Positions 25,864-34,897 are shown, numbered from the stretch's first letter. The stretch: 64,000 nucleotides of DNA from Roseiflexus sp. (GCA_025062325.1 JANXAL010000009.1:62001-126000), one strand, 5' to 3'. Numbers and translations: made by a program. Notes: generated by a model not told the origin, from the sequence alone.

Positions 25864-26148
25864 GGGTTGGCGTGTTCAACCTTCACACTTGTGACCTGCA
25901 ACCTTTGCACCAGCAATCCTCACACTTACAACCTTCTCGTGTTCGATCAAGTTTAACGTGCACCATGCACCTTGCGCATAGGCGCGCCGACGGCATACAG
26001 GCGCGCCAGCGACGTGCGGACGCACCATCGGCATACGGGTGCGTCAACGGCACATGGGCGCGCCGACGGTACACGGGCGCGCCAGCGGTGCGCCCCTACT
26101 TGTGTTCGATGTTCAATCTTCAACCTGCCCATCCCCGACCTTCCACCT
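25864..26148. repeat. Spacer with degenerate CAACCTTC-like text
   Basis: Outside the 19-bp array this spacer consists of near-repeats such as TCAACCTTCACACTT, CAACCTTTGCACC and TTCAATCTTCAACC (25870-25970 and 26100-26160). No gene is supported. Confidence 0.4.
25981..26094. repeat. Six exact-period 19-bp tandem units
   Basis: Units start at 25981, 26000, 26019, 26038, 26057 and 26076, each 19 bp with no indel. The type is GGCGCGCCGACGGYAYACG; units one and five are near-identical, and units two and six share GGCGCGCCAGCG. Constant length with drifting sequence suggests old, spacing-preserving duplication. Confidence 0.75.
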
Positions 26149-26868
26149 TCAACGCACTGGCACATCTTCTTCCACCAGCCGCCCTTCAACGATGCGGAAG
26201 AGGCGATCTGCCAGACCGACAACTTCCAGGCTGTGCGTAACCATAAGCAGATTTTTCCCAGCGCGGCGAGTGAGGGTATCGAGCAAATCAAGCACCTGCT
26301 GGCTGGTTTCGCTATCAAGGTTGCCGGTTGGCTCGTCCGCCAGCACAATCAGCGGGTCGTGCACCAGCGCGCGCGCGACTGCCACGCGCTGCTGCTCGCC
26401 GCCGGAAAGCCGATCAGGATAAGCGTTCCGACGGTCGGCGAGTCCCACCTGCGCCAGCAGATCGAGCGCGACGTTGCGGTCACGCGCTGTCACCCGGCCA
26501 TTCAATTCGAGCGGCAGCAGCAGATTTTCCAGGACCGTCAGCGTCGGCACGAGATTGTAGAACTGAAAAATGAAGCCAATCGACCGGCGACGAAATAAGG
26601 TGCGGTCACGCTCCGACAGGCGCGTCAGCGGTTGCCCGGCAACGATGATCTCGCCGGAGGTCGGCAGGTCAATGCCGCTGACCAGGTTCAGCAACGTACT
26701 CTTGCCCGAACCGCTCTTGCCAACGAGCACCACGAATTCGCCGCGTGCAAATGACGCACTGACGTTGTGCAGCACGACGCGATCGCGCCCGGCTTCTTCG
26801 TAACTCTTCGATACGCAGTCAAGGATAATGAGCGGTTCATCGTTATGTGCAGGAGTATGCCATGACAT
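26149..26868 (-). CDS. ABC transporter ATPase, LolD/MacB type
   Basis: 239 residues. Walker A is GKSGSGKST, the Q-loop is [10 protein letters not shown], the ABC signature LSGGEQQR, Walker [13 protein letters not shown] and the switch His is in MVTHS. The combination of [17 protein letters not shown] and [11 protein letters not shown] is typical of the LolD/FtsE/MacB branch, which works with FtsX-like permeases in lipoprotein release or mechanotransmission rather than solute pumping. No permease gene lies next to it, which is unusual for this branch, so the partner must be encoded elsewhere. Upstream is GCGAAT array B. Confidence 0.88.
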   Translation of the reverse strand: MSWHTPAHNDEPLIILDCVSKSYEEAGRDRVVLHNVSASFARGEFVVLVGKSGSGKSTLLNLVSGIDLPTSGEIIVAGQPLTRLSERDRTLFRRRSIGFIFQFYNLVPTLTVLENLLLPLELNGRVTARDRNVALDLLAQVGLADRRNAYPDRLSGGEQQRVAVARALVHDPLIVLADEPTGNLDSETSQQVLDLLDTLTRRAGKNLLMVTHSLEVVGLADRLFRIVEGRLVEEDVPVR

Positions 26869-26877
26869 AGTGACATA

Positions 26878-26990
26878 GTGGTAAGCGAATTGGTCAGCGA
26901 ATGCGCGAATGTATCAGCGAATAGGTCAGCGGGTAAGCAAATGGGTCAACGAATGCGCGAATGGGTCAGCGAATAAACAAATGTCCCTCT
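26878..26990. repeat. Degenerate GCGAAT repeat array B
   Basis: Units such as GGTCAGCGAATGCGCGAATG, GTCAGCGAATAGGTCAGCGG and GTCAACGAATGCGCGAATG follow each other directly upstream of the ABC ATPase start. The rest of 26991-27258 holds a second low-complexity tract (TTGTCACTCGTCATTTGTC near 27165-27195) and no gene. Confidence 0.7.
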
Positions 26991-27258
26991 GTGATCTCGG
27001 CGTCTCTGTGGTAAGATCAGCAAAGAGTCGAATAGAAAACGAATGATAAGGGTTCGTATAACGTTCTTTCCACTAAGATCGTTGAAGTCGGGTCTTACGC
27101 CTCGCCTTCCGGATCGCTCATACCAGGGTGCAAAGTCACAGGGTTCTCCTTGCTACTCGTCGCTTGTCACTCGTCATTTGTCACTTATCACTTATCCCAT
27201 CTCTCGCTTTACACCTGATACGTCCCCACCCACGCCTCTGGATGCGATGGCGGCGTGC

Positions 27259-27287
27259 AAAAAGGAGCGCCTGACGCGCTCCTTTTT
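27259..27287. terminator. Strong intrinsic terminator after the Yip1 gene
   Basis: AAAAAGGAGCGC (27259-27270) and GCGCTCCTTTTT (27276-27287) form a 12-bp perfect stem with a 5-nt loop. A and T runs at both ends allow termination in either direction. It lies 24 bp past the Yip1-family stop codon. Confidence 0.85.
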
Positions 27288-27310
27288 GGGGTCATACTCA
27301 ACCAGTTCTG

Positions 27311-27925
27311 TTACTGACCTAGATTGATATTGAAGCCGCTGCCTGCTGCTCCCAGAGCTACACTGATAGCTGCAAACAGCGCACCGATGATGAAGCTGAT
27401 GATGAATTGCGCGATGAACGCCAGCACCAGCGTAATGATCGCGGGGGTCCGTTCCAGGTTCATGCTGGAGCGCACGCCCAGGTAACCGAGGTAGATCTGG
27501 TAGATGCCCAGCGCCAGCATCGCTGGCAATGCCAGACAATTAATGATGGGTATTGCGTTCACCGCGCCGGTCACTGCCTGTATCGGCGCGACGAACAGCC
27601 CCATTGTGTAGAATACTTCGTCCTGCGTACCGGTTCCGCCCTGCTGTTTCCCGATAAAATAGACCAGGAAGACGAACAGGTAGAAGCTCACGACCGGAAG
27701 GATGAAACCTAAGACTCCAGCAAGTAGCGCCGCAGCAACGCTATCCAATAGACCAAAGATCAGCGAGACTGCCGCACTGATTGCGGATGCCAGCATGATG
27801 TAGATCGTCGCCTCGCGCTGACCGCCGTGCCGCTCGAAGCGCTCGAACGTTTCGACGCTCGGCTTCGTCAGCACCTGGATGCTCTGGTTGAGCATCTCGC
27901 CGATTGAGACGCCTTGAACCATCAT
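27311..27925 (-). CDS. Yip1-family membrane protein
   Basis: 204 residues. A soluble N terminus of about 40 residues precedes five transmembrane segments, roughly 42-65, 68-92, 108-130, 135-155 and 165-192. Gly- and Ala-rich helices with YLGYLGVR after segment four fit the bacterial Yip1 family, whose role is mostly undefined. The start is ATG 27925, with GAGGAGG about 8 nt upstream; a second ATG follows at once. It has a private terminator 24 bp downstream, so it is probably a single-gene unit. No enzymatic motif. Confidence 0.75.
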   Translation of the reverse strand: MMVQGVSIGEMLNQSIQVLTKPSVETFERFERHGGQREATIYIMLASAISAAVSLIFGLLDSVAAALLAGVLGFILPVVSFYLFVFLVYFIGKQQGGTGTQDEVFYTMGLFVAPIQAVTGAVNAIPIINCLALPAMLALGIYQIYLGYLGVRSSMNLERTPAIITLVLAFIAQFIISFIIGALFAAISVALGAAGSGFNINLGQ

Positions 27926-28110
27926 CGTCGGTTCCTCCTCATTGTTGCAAGAATTGAACGACAGACCGACACGTCACGAACAGACTATCGCTTTCTCAGA
28001 TGCTGCAAGGCTACAGCGTACTGCGCATCGATGAAGCGTTTCTCGGATACGTATACGCCTCTCTGCGTGAAAAGTTTCAGGCGGGCATCGTGCGTCGTTG
28101 CGAGGCACGA

Positions 28111-28136
28111 CCCGGCGATGAGCGGAGATCGCCGGG
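28111..28136. terminator. Hairpin between the broken J-like gene and the Yip1 gene
   Basis: CCCGGCGAT (28111-28119) and ATCGCCGGG (28128-28136) form a 9-bp stem with an 8-nt loop, without a T-run. The surrounding GTCGTTGCGAGGCACGA is a repeat-like context. 27926-28233 holds no gene. Confidence 0.4.
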
Positions 28137-28233
28137 CGCGGCGATGAAGGACGCCGCAGTCCGCCATCGAGTATATCACAGGATGAGGTTTGCGCAACTG
28201 TCGGATTGTGATTTCTGAAGCGGCTCAAGCGCC

Positions 28234-29228
28234 TCACGCGGCAACTCGGCAGTAAGCGGGCCACGACCCCGCTGAAGCAGCGCTTCTGCTTCCTTCGCCA
28301 GGGTCGCGTCGCTCGCATGTCGTCGTCTCTTCGGTGCGCACCTCGACGATCAATGCGCGCAACCTTTCCAGGTGTCCGTGGTCGAAGCGTCCCTGACGCA
28401 ACCCCTGCCAGAAGGCGTCGTAGCGACTGCGGAGTCGTTCACAACGCGGGATGTGTCGGGCAGTTTCCCGTTCCTCTACCCGCGCCTCACACCCATCGGG
28501 CGACAACCCGGGACGAAGCAGCGTCTGTCGCTGGAGATCTCATAGGAAGCAGCATCGACCTCTTCCGGCGTCGGTGGCTGCAACAGACGCAGCGCCTCTG
28601 CAGCGTTCATCGACGCCGACAGACGGACGGGCGCGTCGTCATCTTCGCTGAATGACTGCTGCGTCGCTGGAGGACGAATGAGATGCACCAGGATCAATCC
28701 CAAAAGCGTATAAAAATCAACTGGCTCGGCGGCCGGCGGTCCAGCGCCAGACGGCATCGCAGGCAGAGTTCGGTTCCACCAGACGCAGTAAACCGCAGTA
28801 CAGGCAGCAAGGCTCACCAACCTGAAGCGGAGCGCCACAGGATGCGCAGCGCACCACACCTTTCTGCATGCTGGCTGTGGCAGAGGCGTGCAATTCGTTA
28901 TAGATCGCCCGGAGTGACGGGTCGGTCAGGATGCGTCCAGCCACCTGAAGCAGTTCGAATCTACGCCATGGTTCTGGCGCGAGTGCAGACGGATCATCGG
29001 GAAAGAGCGCTCGCAACCGGCGATACTGACGCGCTATCGTGATCGCTTCGGCGTGCTGATCGACTACAAGCAGACGGTAGAGATCGAGACCGTGCACCAC
29101 GGCAGCCGCCGCCTGGAGCGCGCCCGGGTGAGACCCTAAAAAGCCGCGCGCTGGCGAGCCATAGCCGGGCAGACCCTATCGCTGCCCGGTGGCGCACTGC
29201 ATGATGGACACGTCTGGTCAAGCAACAT
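28234..29228 (-). pseudogene. Frameshifted zinc-ribbon / J-domain-like / zinc-ribbon gene
   Basis: An ATG at 29228, two bases after the FHA gene stop, begins MLLDQTCPSCSAPPG (a zinc-ribbon start) and stops at 29136 in the sequence GCTTTTTAG. Shifting back one base at that T5 run opens FLGSHPGALQAAAAVVHGLDLYRLLVVDQHAEAI..., with a J-like layout (IARQYRRLRALFPDD, RAIYNEL; HPD is not kept) and a second zinc ribbon CASCGAPLQVGEPCCLYCG, to a stop at 28717. A third piece in another frame (VDFYTLLGLILVHLIRPP..., 28720-28560) and a fourth back in the J frame (RSRYDAFWQGLRQGRFD..., to 28234) look like the rest. Several shifts argue for a decayed gene. Each piece is protein-like, so some may still be made. 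Confidence 0.5.
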
Positions 29229-29230
29229 CG

Positions 29231-29992
29231 TTATGCCTGAAAGCGGAGAAGCATGCGACCCAGCGCGATCTGATCACCGTCGGACAGTGCGCGCGACTGG
29301 TGCGGGAGCACTCTTTGTCCATTCACCAGTGTGCCATTCACGCTATCGAGGTCCTCGATCATCACCTGTCCGCCCTGCACAAAGATCCGCGCATGTCGCC
29401 GCCCGACTCCCTGGTCAAGTGCGCCATACGGGCCAAGATCAATATCGGGATAGAACTTGCTCACCGGGTCGCTGCGCCCGACAAGCGCCTGAGATGCGGC
29501 AGGCAGTGGCAGCACGGCGCCGGTTCCTACCACAACCAGTGCAGACGGCGCCAGCGATGTGCGCCCGCTCACTGCCGCTGAACCGACTGGCGGCGCCTGA
29601 TAGGATGGAGGAGCAGATGGCGCTGCTGGAGGTGGCGTGACTGACGGCGCGGATGGCGCTGGTGAAACAGGCGGCGCTGCCGGAGGCGCCACAACCGGTG
29701 TAGGCGGCGGATAGACCGGTTGCGGCGCCATCCTCTGCGGTGGGGCCGGAACCGAAGTAGCCGGTCGCGCTGGCGCACTGAGCGGTGCGCCGCAATTGTC
29801 GCAGAACGCCTCGCCGGGAATCGCAGCCTGACCGCACTGTGGGCACACCGTAGGACCAAGGGCAGGTATGGCGGCTGTGGGAGCAGCAGGCGGCGCTGCC
29901 TGAGCAGGAACCGGTATCAACATCGCTCCGCACTGATCGCAATAGCGCGCACTTGTAGGATTATCGATGCCACACTGGGGACAGAACGGCAT
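29231..29992 (-). CDS. Zinc-ribbon FHA-domain protein
   Basis: 253 residues. Two zinc ribbons open the protein, CPQCGIDNPTSARYCDQCG near 4-22 and CPQCGQAAIPGEAFCDNCG near 50-68. A Pro/Ala-rich linker runs to about 145. A C-terminal FHA domain has LVGRSD, GVGRRHARI and SVNGTLVNG, the Arg, Ser-like/His and Asn positions that bind phosphothreonine; the usual Ser before RRH is Gly here. It probably reads phosphorylation by Hanks-type kinases such as the PASTA kinase at 19578; that link is inference. No membrane segment is seen. A broken zinc-ribbon/J-like gene starts 2 bp after its stop. Confidence 0.85.
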   Translation of the reverse strand: MPFCPQCGIDNPTSARYCDQCGAMLIPVPAQAAPPAAPTAAIPALGPTVCPQCGQAAIPGEAFCDNCGAPLSAPARPATSVPAPPQRMAPQPVYPPPTPVVAPPAAPPVSPAPSAPSVTPPPAAPSAPPSYQAPPVGSAAVSGRTSLAPSALVVVGTGAVLPLPAASQALVGRSDPVSKFYPDIDLGPYGALDQGVGRRHARIFVQGGQVMIEDLDSVNGTLVNGQRVLPHQSRALSDGDQIALGRMLLRFQA

Positions 29993-30109
29993 AGCTATGC
30001 TCCTCTGCGGGTTGCAACCCGTACCTTGTTATTAGGAAGTATACCATCGTTGCAGTTGTGCCACATCACTGCTGATGCTACCCTGCAATCTCGATGAAAG
30101 TTTCGCCTT

Positions 30110-30300
30110 TTGAGACGCCAGGACGCCCCGACTTCCCCTTCTCCCCTTGTAAAAGAGAAGGGGGCAGCTCACAAGGGTAGATTATTTCGACGCGCTCTCG
30201 TATTGCATCGCCTGCTTGAGGCATCGGGACGCCCCAACTCTCCCCTTGTGGAAGAAGAGGGCAGGAGGGATGCTCACGGGGGTAGATGTTATTGACAAGC
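30110..30300. repeat. Two worn copies of the 71-bp repeat
   Basis: Near 30115-30178 and 30225-30290 the order GACGCC, CCCCTTCTCCCC, AGAAGGGGGCAG, CTCACRRGGGTAGAT recurs with gaps. These resemble the exact units that follow. No gene is supported in 30000-30752. Confidence 0.5.
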
Positions 30301-30325
30301 CCCTATGTTATATCGCCCGTTTTGG

Positions 30326-30538
30326 GCGTCAGGACGTGCAATCTCACCTTCTCCCCCGGTGGGAGAAGGAGGTTGGGGGGATGAGGGGGAAAACGGGCGC
30401 CAGGACGTGCAACCTTCCCCTTCTCCCCCGGTGGGAGAAGGGGGTAGGGGGATGAGGGGGAAAACGGGCGCCAGGACGTGCAACCTCCCCCTTCTCCCCC
30501 GGTGGGAGAAGGGGGTAGGGGGATGAGGGGGAAAACGG
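30326..30538. repeat. Three exact 71-bp tandem units, each with a hairpin
   Basis: Units start at 30326, 30397 and 30468, and the first bases of a fourth at 30539. Units two and three are almost identical. Each begins GCGCCAGGACGTGCAACC, holds a palindrome CCTTCTCCC-CCGGT-GGGAGAAGG and ends GGGGGATGAGGGGGAAAACGG. No spacer-like variable part is present. Confidence 0.85.
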
Positions 30539-30752
30539 GCGTCGGGATGCGTAACACGCCTTCTGCGCCTGAAACACTCTACCCCTGCAAGGAAGGAAAC
30601 AAAGGGGGATAAGGACAAAAAAGATGTCTGTTGCAGGAACTTTGCGTAACTGTGAGCAATCTTCACGGGTGTATACTGAGGGTGCATTTGGATGACCGGA
30701 CCATACCGGGGCGTACTAACATACAGTGCTGATACACAAAAGGAGACATTCC

Positions 30753-31241
30753 ATGGCAAGCAATGACTGGCTCACGCAGACCCAGGAACTGCTGCAGACC
30801 TGGACGAAGGCGCAGCAATCGTTGTGGGAAAACTGGCGCTCGCTGATGCCGACGATGAGCGCGCAGCCCGCCAGTGAAGAATGGAAGCAGGCAGTAGCGG
30901 CGTGGAAAGACATCATGCAGCGCTCGCTCAATGCCCAGGCCGACTTCATCAAGTTCTGGTCGGAGAGCATGACCGCCATGCCGCTCATGGGCAAGCAGAT
31001 GGAGGAAATGTCGTCGCTGATCGTCGAAACCACACAGCGCTGGACGAATGTGCAGAGTGAGATCTGGAGCAACTGGCTGGATGCAGTCGCAAAGGCTGAT
31101 GCTGCTGCCATGGCTCAGAACTGGGACGAAGGCACGCGTAAGGCATTCGACGCTTGGCGCGAAACAGTCAATAGCGCGATTGAGGCGCAGCGCAAAATGA
31201 TGGAAAGCTGGATTTCCAGCAGTGGCGAAAAGAAGGAGTAA
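30753..31241 (+). CDS. Phasin / PhaE-like polyhydroxyalkanoate granule protein
   Basis: 162 residues from ATG 30753, with AAAGGAGAC upstream. Almost entirely helical and amphipathic, with regularly placed Trp (WLTQTQELLQTWTKAQQSLWENW), Gln and Met and no membrane segment. This fits phasins and the PhaE subunit of class III PHA synthase, which coat or organise polyester granules. It is too short for a full PhaE of about 350 residues, so phasin is preferred. No PhaC gene is nearby; an SDR that could make 3-hydroxybutyryl-CoA is at 9765. A TATACT element at 30672 may drive it, giving a leader of about 70 nt. Confidence 0.65.
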   Translation: MASNDWLTQTQELLQTWTKAQQSLWENWRSLMPTMSAQPASEEWKQAVAAWKDIMQRSLNAQADFIKFWSESMTAMPLMGKQMEEMSSLIVETTQRWTNVQSEIWSNWLDAVAKADAAAMAQNWDEGTRKAFDAWRETVNSAIEAQRKMMESWISSSGEKKE

Positions 31242-31475
31242 TTCCTTCAGAGTACGCTCTCCTCACTCCCACCGCCGGTAGCAGTGTCTCCGCATATGCT
31301 AGCTTAGGCGGTGGACAGCACGATGCAACGCTGCAGCAATTCCGTTCCAACCCTGGCGTCGTGACGTGAGGGGAAGGCGGGTTATGTGCTTTACGCCGTT
31401 ACGGAGGTGCAGGTCTACGACTGTACGCATTCATAGAGGCGCTCGTCCAAGGACGTAGAGCAGTTCTTGAATTGC

Positions 31476-31525
31476 CGCGAAGACGCAAAGCCCTGCAATC
31501 GACATAACTCCTTTGCGTCTTCGCG
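31476..31525. terminator. 15-bp perfect inverted repeat between convergent genes
   Basis: CGCGAAGACGCAAAG (31476-31490) and its complement (31511-31525) enclose a 20-nt loop between the phasin-like gene and the NUDIX gene. It may end both transcripts or be a dispersed palindrome. The rest of 31242-31554 shows nothing else. Confidence 0.55.
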
Positions 31526-31554
31526 CTTCTGTGTCCGTCCTGAAGTGGAACCTG

Positions 31555-32103
31555 CTAAAGCCCTAGACGACGCGCGGCGTGCAACACCGCCGTCACCGTC
31601 ATACTGTCGCGGATCTCGCTACGCAGCACCATATCTAGGACACGCTCAAATGGCATGACTTCGATCTCCAGAAACTCGGTTTCGTCTGGCGGCAGACTCG
31701 CTGGCGTTAGATCAAAGCCCAGAAACAGATGAGCCGTTTCTTCCACCACGCTCTTGGATGTGTAGTATGTGCTGATCCACTCGAAGCGTCCAGCACGGTA
31801 GCCGATCTCCTCCTGCAATTCGCGCTGCGCGGCTTCTTCGGGCGTTTCGCCTTCGCGCATTCCGCCGGTTGGCATTTCCCAGCGATGTCCTTCACCATAA
31901 ATGTAGCGATACTGCCGGATCATCACTACTCGTCTGTCGTCCAGAAATGGCAGGACGCCGACGCACTGACCGGTGCCAGGCGTCACGACGCAATAGAGCG
32001 TGGTGCGACCATCGGGCAATTCTGCAATATCTTCGCGCAGCCGCAACCATTTGTTACGGTAGATTTCACGGCTGACACGGGTGCGCCAGGGAAGAGGGGA
32101 CAT
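31555..32103 (-). CDS. NUDIX hydrolase, ADP-ribose pyrophosphatase type
   Basis: 182 residues. The Nudix box is complete (GGMREGETPEEAAQRELQEE followed by IG), with the Mg-binding Glu residues in RELQEE. The N-terminal KWLRLREDIAELPDGRTTLYCVV and the C-terminal VVEETAHLFLGFDL place it with the ADP-ribose/sugar-nucleotide pyrophosphatase branch. It would cleave a nucleoside diphosphate linked to a sugar into two monophosphates; the actual substrate is unknown. A single-gene unit with 223 bp upstream to the GNAT gene, on the same strand; I see no gene in that gap. Confidence 0.88.
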   Translation of the reverse strand: MSPLPWRTRVSREIYRNKWLRLREDIAELPDGRTTLYCVVTPGTGQCVGVLPFLDDRRVVMIRQYRYIYGEGHRWEMPTGGMREGETPEEAAQRELQEEIGYRAGRFEWISTYYTSKSVVEETAHLFLGFDLTPASLPPDETEFLEIEVMPFERVLDMVLRSEIRDSMTVTAVLHAARRLGL

Positions 32104-32326
32104 GCGTGCTCCTTCTCGTTGATGTCACTGATGGCATGATGCCGTCCGCTGCGCCATGACTGATTGCCGTCGGTTGAGCGCCAGATAGCGTGATTGCAAC
32201 CATCGAGAGCGCCAATCGTCACTTCCTGACTCAGGGTGCAGGCTATGCTGAATCGAATTACCGCAGGTCAAGACCAATCCACGCTAGCGCACGCTCTTCC
32301 GCCGCTTCATCGGGCGTACATTTGTT

Positions 32327-33205
32327 TCAAAGATCGTGCCGCAGAATGATCTGCCGATCACCAGTGCGCCGAAAGCCGAACCACTCATAGAGACGACGGG
32401 CGCTGCGGTTGTATGCCTGTGTGTTCAGGGTGATCGTTTCAGCGCCAATGGCAGCGGCATAAGCGACCACCTCGTATAGCAGGCGTGCGCCGATACCCTG
32501 CCGTTGGCGGTCAGGCAACACGGCGATGCGCACCAGATGAACCAGCCGCCCGCCACGATGTATTGTCACAAATGCGTATCCAATAATGCCGGTATCGTCT
32601 TCGACGACGAAAAAGCGGGGCGTTTCGCGCAGCGCCGTCCCGATGTGAACGGCGTCCTTGCGCCACTCGACAGTGAAGCACCGTGCATCTACTGCCAGGA
32701 TCGCCGATATGTCTCCCATTGTCGCCGTGCGCACTCGCACTGCCGGATTGCCGTGCGTCGGAACGCTCATGCGCGTCTTTTCGTAGACAATAACATCGGT
32801 GTCGTGGACATATCCCCCACGACGCAGCTCCACGGTCAACCACATGTCGGCGGGTTCATGACAGGCAACGTAAGCTTTTGCGACGTTTCTGGCGCGCAGC
32901 GTCGCGTGGAACGGCGGCAACAACGCACCGAGCGCCTGCGTTGTTGATAGCCCGCTGCTCAGCGCCAGCACGCGCATCCACGTTACTCCATCATTGACCC
33001 AATCGGCAATGATCACGCCGCACGGTCTGCCGCTGGCAAGGAGCAGCAGCGCGGGGGCGCCAGCGAGCAACCCCGCAGCCTCATCGACGCTGACTGTCAG
33101 AAACCAGCGGTCAGCATCATCAATCAGGCGCAGCACGGTTTGCTGATCGTCGAGCGACGCCGGGCGCACGGTCAGCAACTCGGAAGGCGAGGTTTGTCGC
33201 AGCAC
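32327..33205 (-). CDS. GNAT acetyltransferase with a degenerate N-terminal second domain
   Basis: 292 residues, about twice a single GNAT domain. The C-terminal half (about 155-292) is a clear RimI-like GNAT fold with the acetyl-CoA-binding loop VHLVRIAVLPDRQRQGIGARLL, followed by AETITLNTQAYNRSARRLYEWFGF. The N-terminal half has a similar order of strands (TWMRVLALSSGLSTTQALGALL) but no intact R/QxxGxG/A loop, so it is probably a worn duplicate or acceptor-binding part. The acceptor may be a protein N terminus or a small amine. It starts 18 bp after the amidohydrolase stop, so it is probably in that transcript. Confidence 0.8.
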   Translation of the reverse strand: MLRQTSPSELLTVRPASLDDQQTVLRLIDDADRWFLTVSVDEAAGLLAGAPALLLLASGRPCGVIIADWVNDGVTWMRVLALSSGLSTTQALGALLPPFHATLRARNVAKAYVACHEPADMWLTVELRRGGYVHDTDVIVYEKTRMSVPTHGNPAVRVRTATMGDISAILAVDARCFTVEWRKDAVHIGTALRETPRFFVVEDDTGIIGYAFVTIHRGGRLVHLVRIAVLPDRQRQGIGARLLYEVVAYAAAIGAETITLNTQAYNRSARRLYEWFGFRRTGDRQIILRHDL

Positions 33206-33223
33206 CGCTATCTCCTGGCGCCA

Positions 33224-34864
33224 TCAGGCGCGTTGATAGGCCACTCGTCCATCGATGACCGTCATCTCCACCTGGATCTCCTTGATCTCCTCCTCGGGAC
33301 AGGTGAAGTAGTCACGGTCGAGCACCGCCATGTCCGCCAGAAAACCGGGCGATAGCCGTCCTTTGATCTGCTCTTCGCGGGTTAGCCAGGCGCCAGCAGC
33401 AGTGCAGGCATACAGGGCTTCTTCGCGGGTGATCGCTTCCTGCGGCGCAATCAGCGTGCCTTTCCAGGTTTTGCGCGTCACCAGGCTATAGAGGCTGATC
33501 ATCGGGTTGTAGTGCACTGTGCTAGGAATGTCGCTCGTTGCGACCACCGGAATGCCGCGATCCAGGTAGGTGCGCGCTGGCTTGTACTGATGCGCCAGGC
33601 GTTCGCCGACGTCACGGAAGAGATCATCGCCTTCGTAGTAGATGAAGGTCGGCTGGATGACTGCGGCAATCCGATGCTTTGCCATATGCTGCAGGCTTTC
33701 TTCAGTTGCAAAGTAGGCATGGATCAGATTGTGACGGTGATCCTTGCGCGGCGAGGCTTCGATCACCTCGGCGAAAGCTCGTGCCGCCTCGTGATGCGCC
33801 CGGTCGCCGATGGCATGAATGCCAATGTCCCATCCTAGCGCATGCCCGCGGGCAAAAAACTCGCGCAGGTCTTTCGGGTCAAGCCGGTTATAGTCGTAAA
33901 CCCGGTCCTCGCCGACGAACGGCTGAAACATCCAGGCGGTGCGGCTGGTCGTGCCGCCGTCAATAGCCATTTTCAGCGCCCCGAGACGGAGCCAGTGATC
34001 GCCCAATCCGCTGTACACGCCCAATGCTGCGGCGCGCGCATCGAGCTGCTCGGCAGTCTCGTCCTCGCGGAAGCCATGCCAGGACGGCATGAGATTGACG
34101 CGCACCGGCAACCGGCCCGCGCGCCGGGCATCCAGGTAGGCGCGCATTTCCCAGGGACGCAGCCCCGGATCGAGAATGCTGGTGATGCCAACCGCCAGAT
34201 ACGCGCGACCGGCGGCTTCCAATGCGTCAACTGCTTGTTCAGGAGTCGGATCGGCGATCAGGCGACGACAGAACAGCTTGGCGGAGGCGCGCAAGACGCC
34301 GCTCGGCGAACCGTCGGCGAACCGTTCGATTCTGCCTCCCCGTGGATCGGGAGTTGACGCGTGCACTCCTGCCAGTTCGAGCGCCCGGCTGTTCACGACA
34401 TCCATATTGAAGAAGCGTTTCAGCAGCACTGGATGATCGGTCGTTGCGGCGTCGAGATCGCGGCGGTTGGGCAGACGTCCCTCGACAAAGAGCGACTCAT
34501 TCCACCCTTCGCCGATGATCCACTCGCCCCGTGGTGTGCGCGTCGCCGCTTCACGCACCATGGCGACCATTTCTGCAATTGAGGTGCAGTGTTCGAGTTG
34601 CAGGCGGGTAAACTTGATCCCCAGTTCGAGCATGTGGTTATGCGCGTCATTAAAGCCGGGAACCACGGTGCGCCCGCCAAGATCGATCTGCTCTGTGCGC
34701 GGACCGGCAAGCGCCCGCACGTCAGCGTCGTCGCCAATCGCAACAACCCGGCCATCCTTGCAGGCAATCGCGGAACAACGGGGCATTTCGCGGTCAAACG
34801 TCGTGATGGCGCCATTGAACAGGATCAGGTCCGGCGCAAGATCGCGTGCGCGCAGGTTGGGCAT
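33224..34864 (-). CDS. Amidohydrolase, YtcJ-like (metal-dependent)
   Basis: 546 residues from ATG 34864, set by GGAGG 7 nt upstream and by the divergent ruvB promoter. Metal ligands of the amidohydrolase superfamily are seen: HxH in PGFNDAHNHMLELG near 75, a His in HAIGDRAHHEA and an Asp in ATSDIPST. The sequence follows the amidohydrolase-3/YtcJ type, a TIM barrel with a small beta-sandwich formed by both ends. It would hydrolyse an amide or related bond on a small molecule; the substrate is not known. It heads a likely two-gene unit with the GNAT gene. Confidence 0.85.
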   Translation of the reverse strand: MPNLRARDLAPDLILFNGAITTFDREMPRCSAIACKDGRVVAIGDDADVRALAGPRTEQIDLGGRTVVPGFNDAHNHMLELGIKFTRLQLEHCTSIAEMVAMVREAATRTPRGEWIIGEGWNESLFVEGRLPNRRDLDAATTDHPVLLKRFFNMDVVNSRALELAGVHASTPDPRGGRIERFADGSPSGVLRASAKLFCRRLIADPTPEQAVDALEAAGRAYLAVGITSILDPGLRPWEMRAYLDARRAGRLPVRVNLMPSWHGFREDETAEQLDARAAALGVYSGLGDHWLRLGALKMAIDGGTTSRTAWMFQPFVGEDRVYDYNRLDPKDLREFFARGHALGWDIGIHAIGDRAHHEAARAFAEVIEASPRKDHRHNLIHAYFATEESLQHMAKHRIAAVIQPTFIYYEGDDLFRDVGERLAHQYKPARTYLDRGIPVVATSDIPSTVHYNPMISLYSLVTRKTWKGTLIAPQEAITREEALYACTAAGAWLTREEQIKGRLSPGFLADMAVLDRDYFTCPEEEIKEIQVEMTVIDGRVAYQRA

Positions 34865-34897
34865 GGTTGTCCTCCAGAAGGCAAGCGGACGCGGGGT

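Noticed and set aside
27926-28233. Small ORFs near the 28111 hairpin
   Set aside because: They lack start signals and lie in repeat-like sequence.
29136-29150. Programmed -1 frameshift at the T5 run
   Set aside because: No canonical heptamer or downstream structure, and further shifts are needed for the remainder; decay or an indel is simpler. Kept only as a check.
30326-30538. 71-bp units as a CRISPR array
   Set aside because: Units are contiguous with no unique spacers and no cas genes are near.
31983-32222. Asp-box-like WRSTDGNQSW on the minus strand
   Set aside because: A single BNR-like motif in a frame that runs into the NUDIX gene; no further repeats, so probably chance or a tiny relic.
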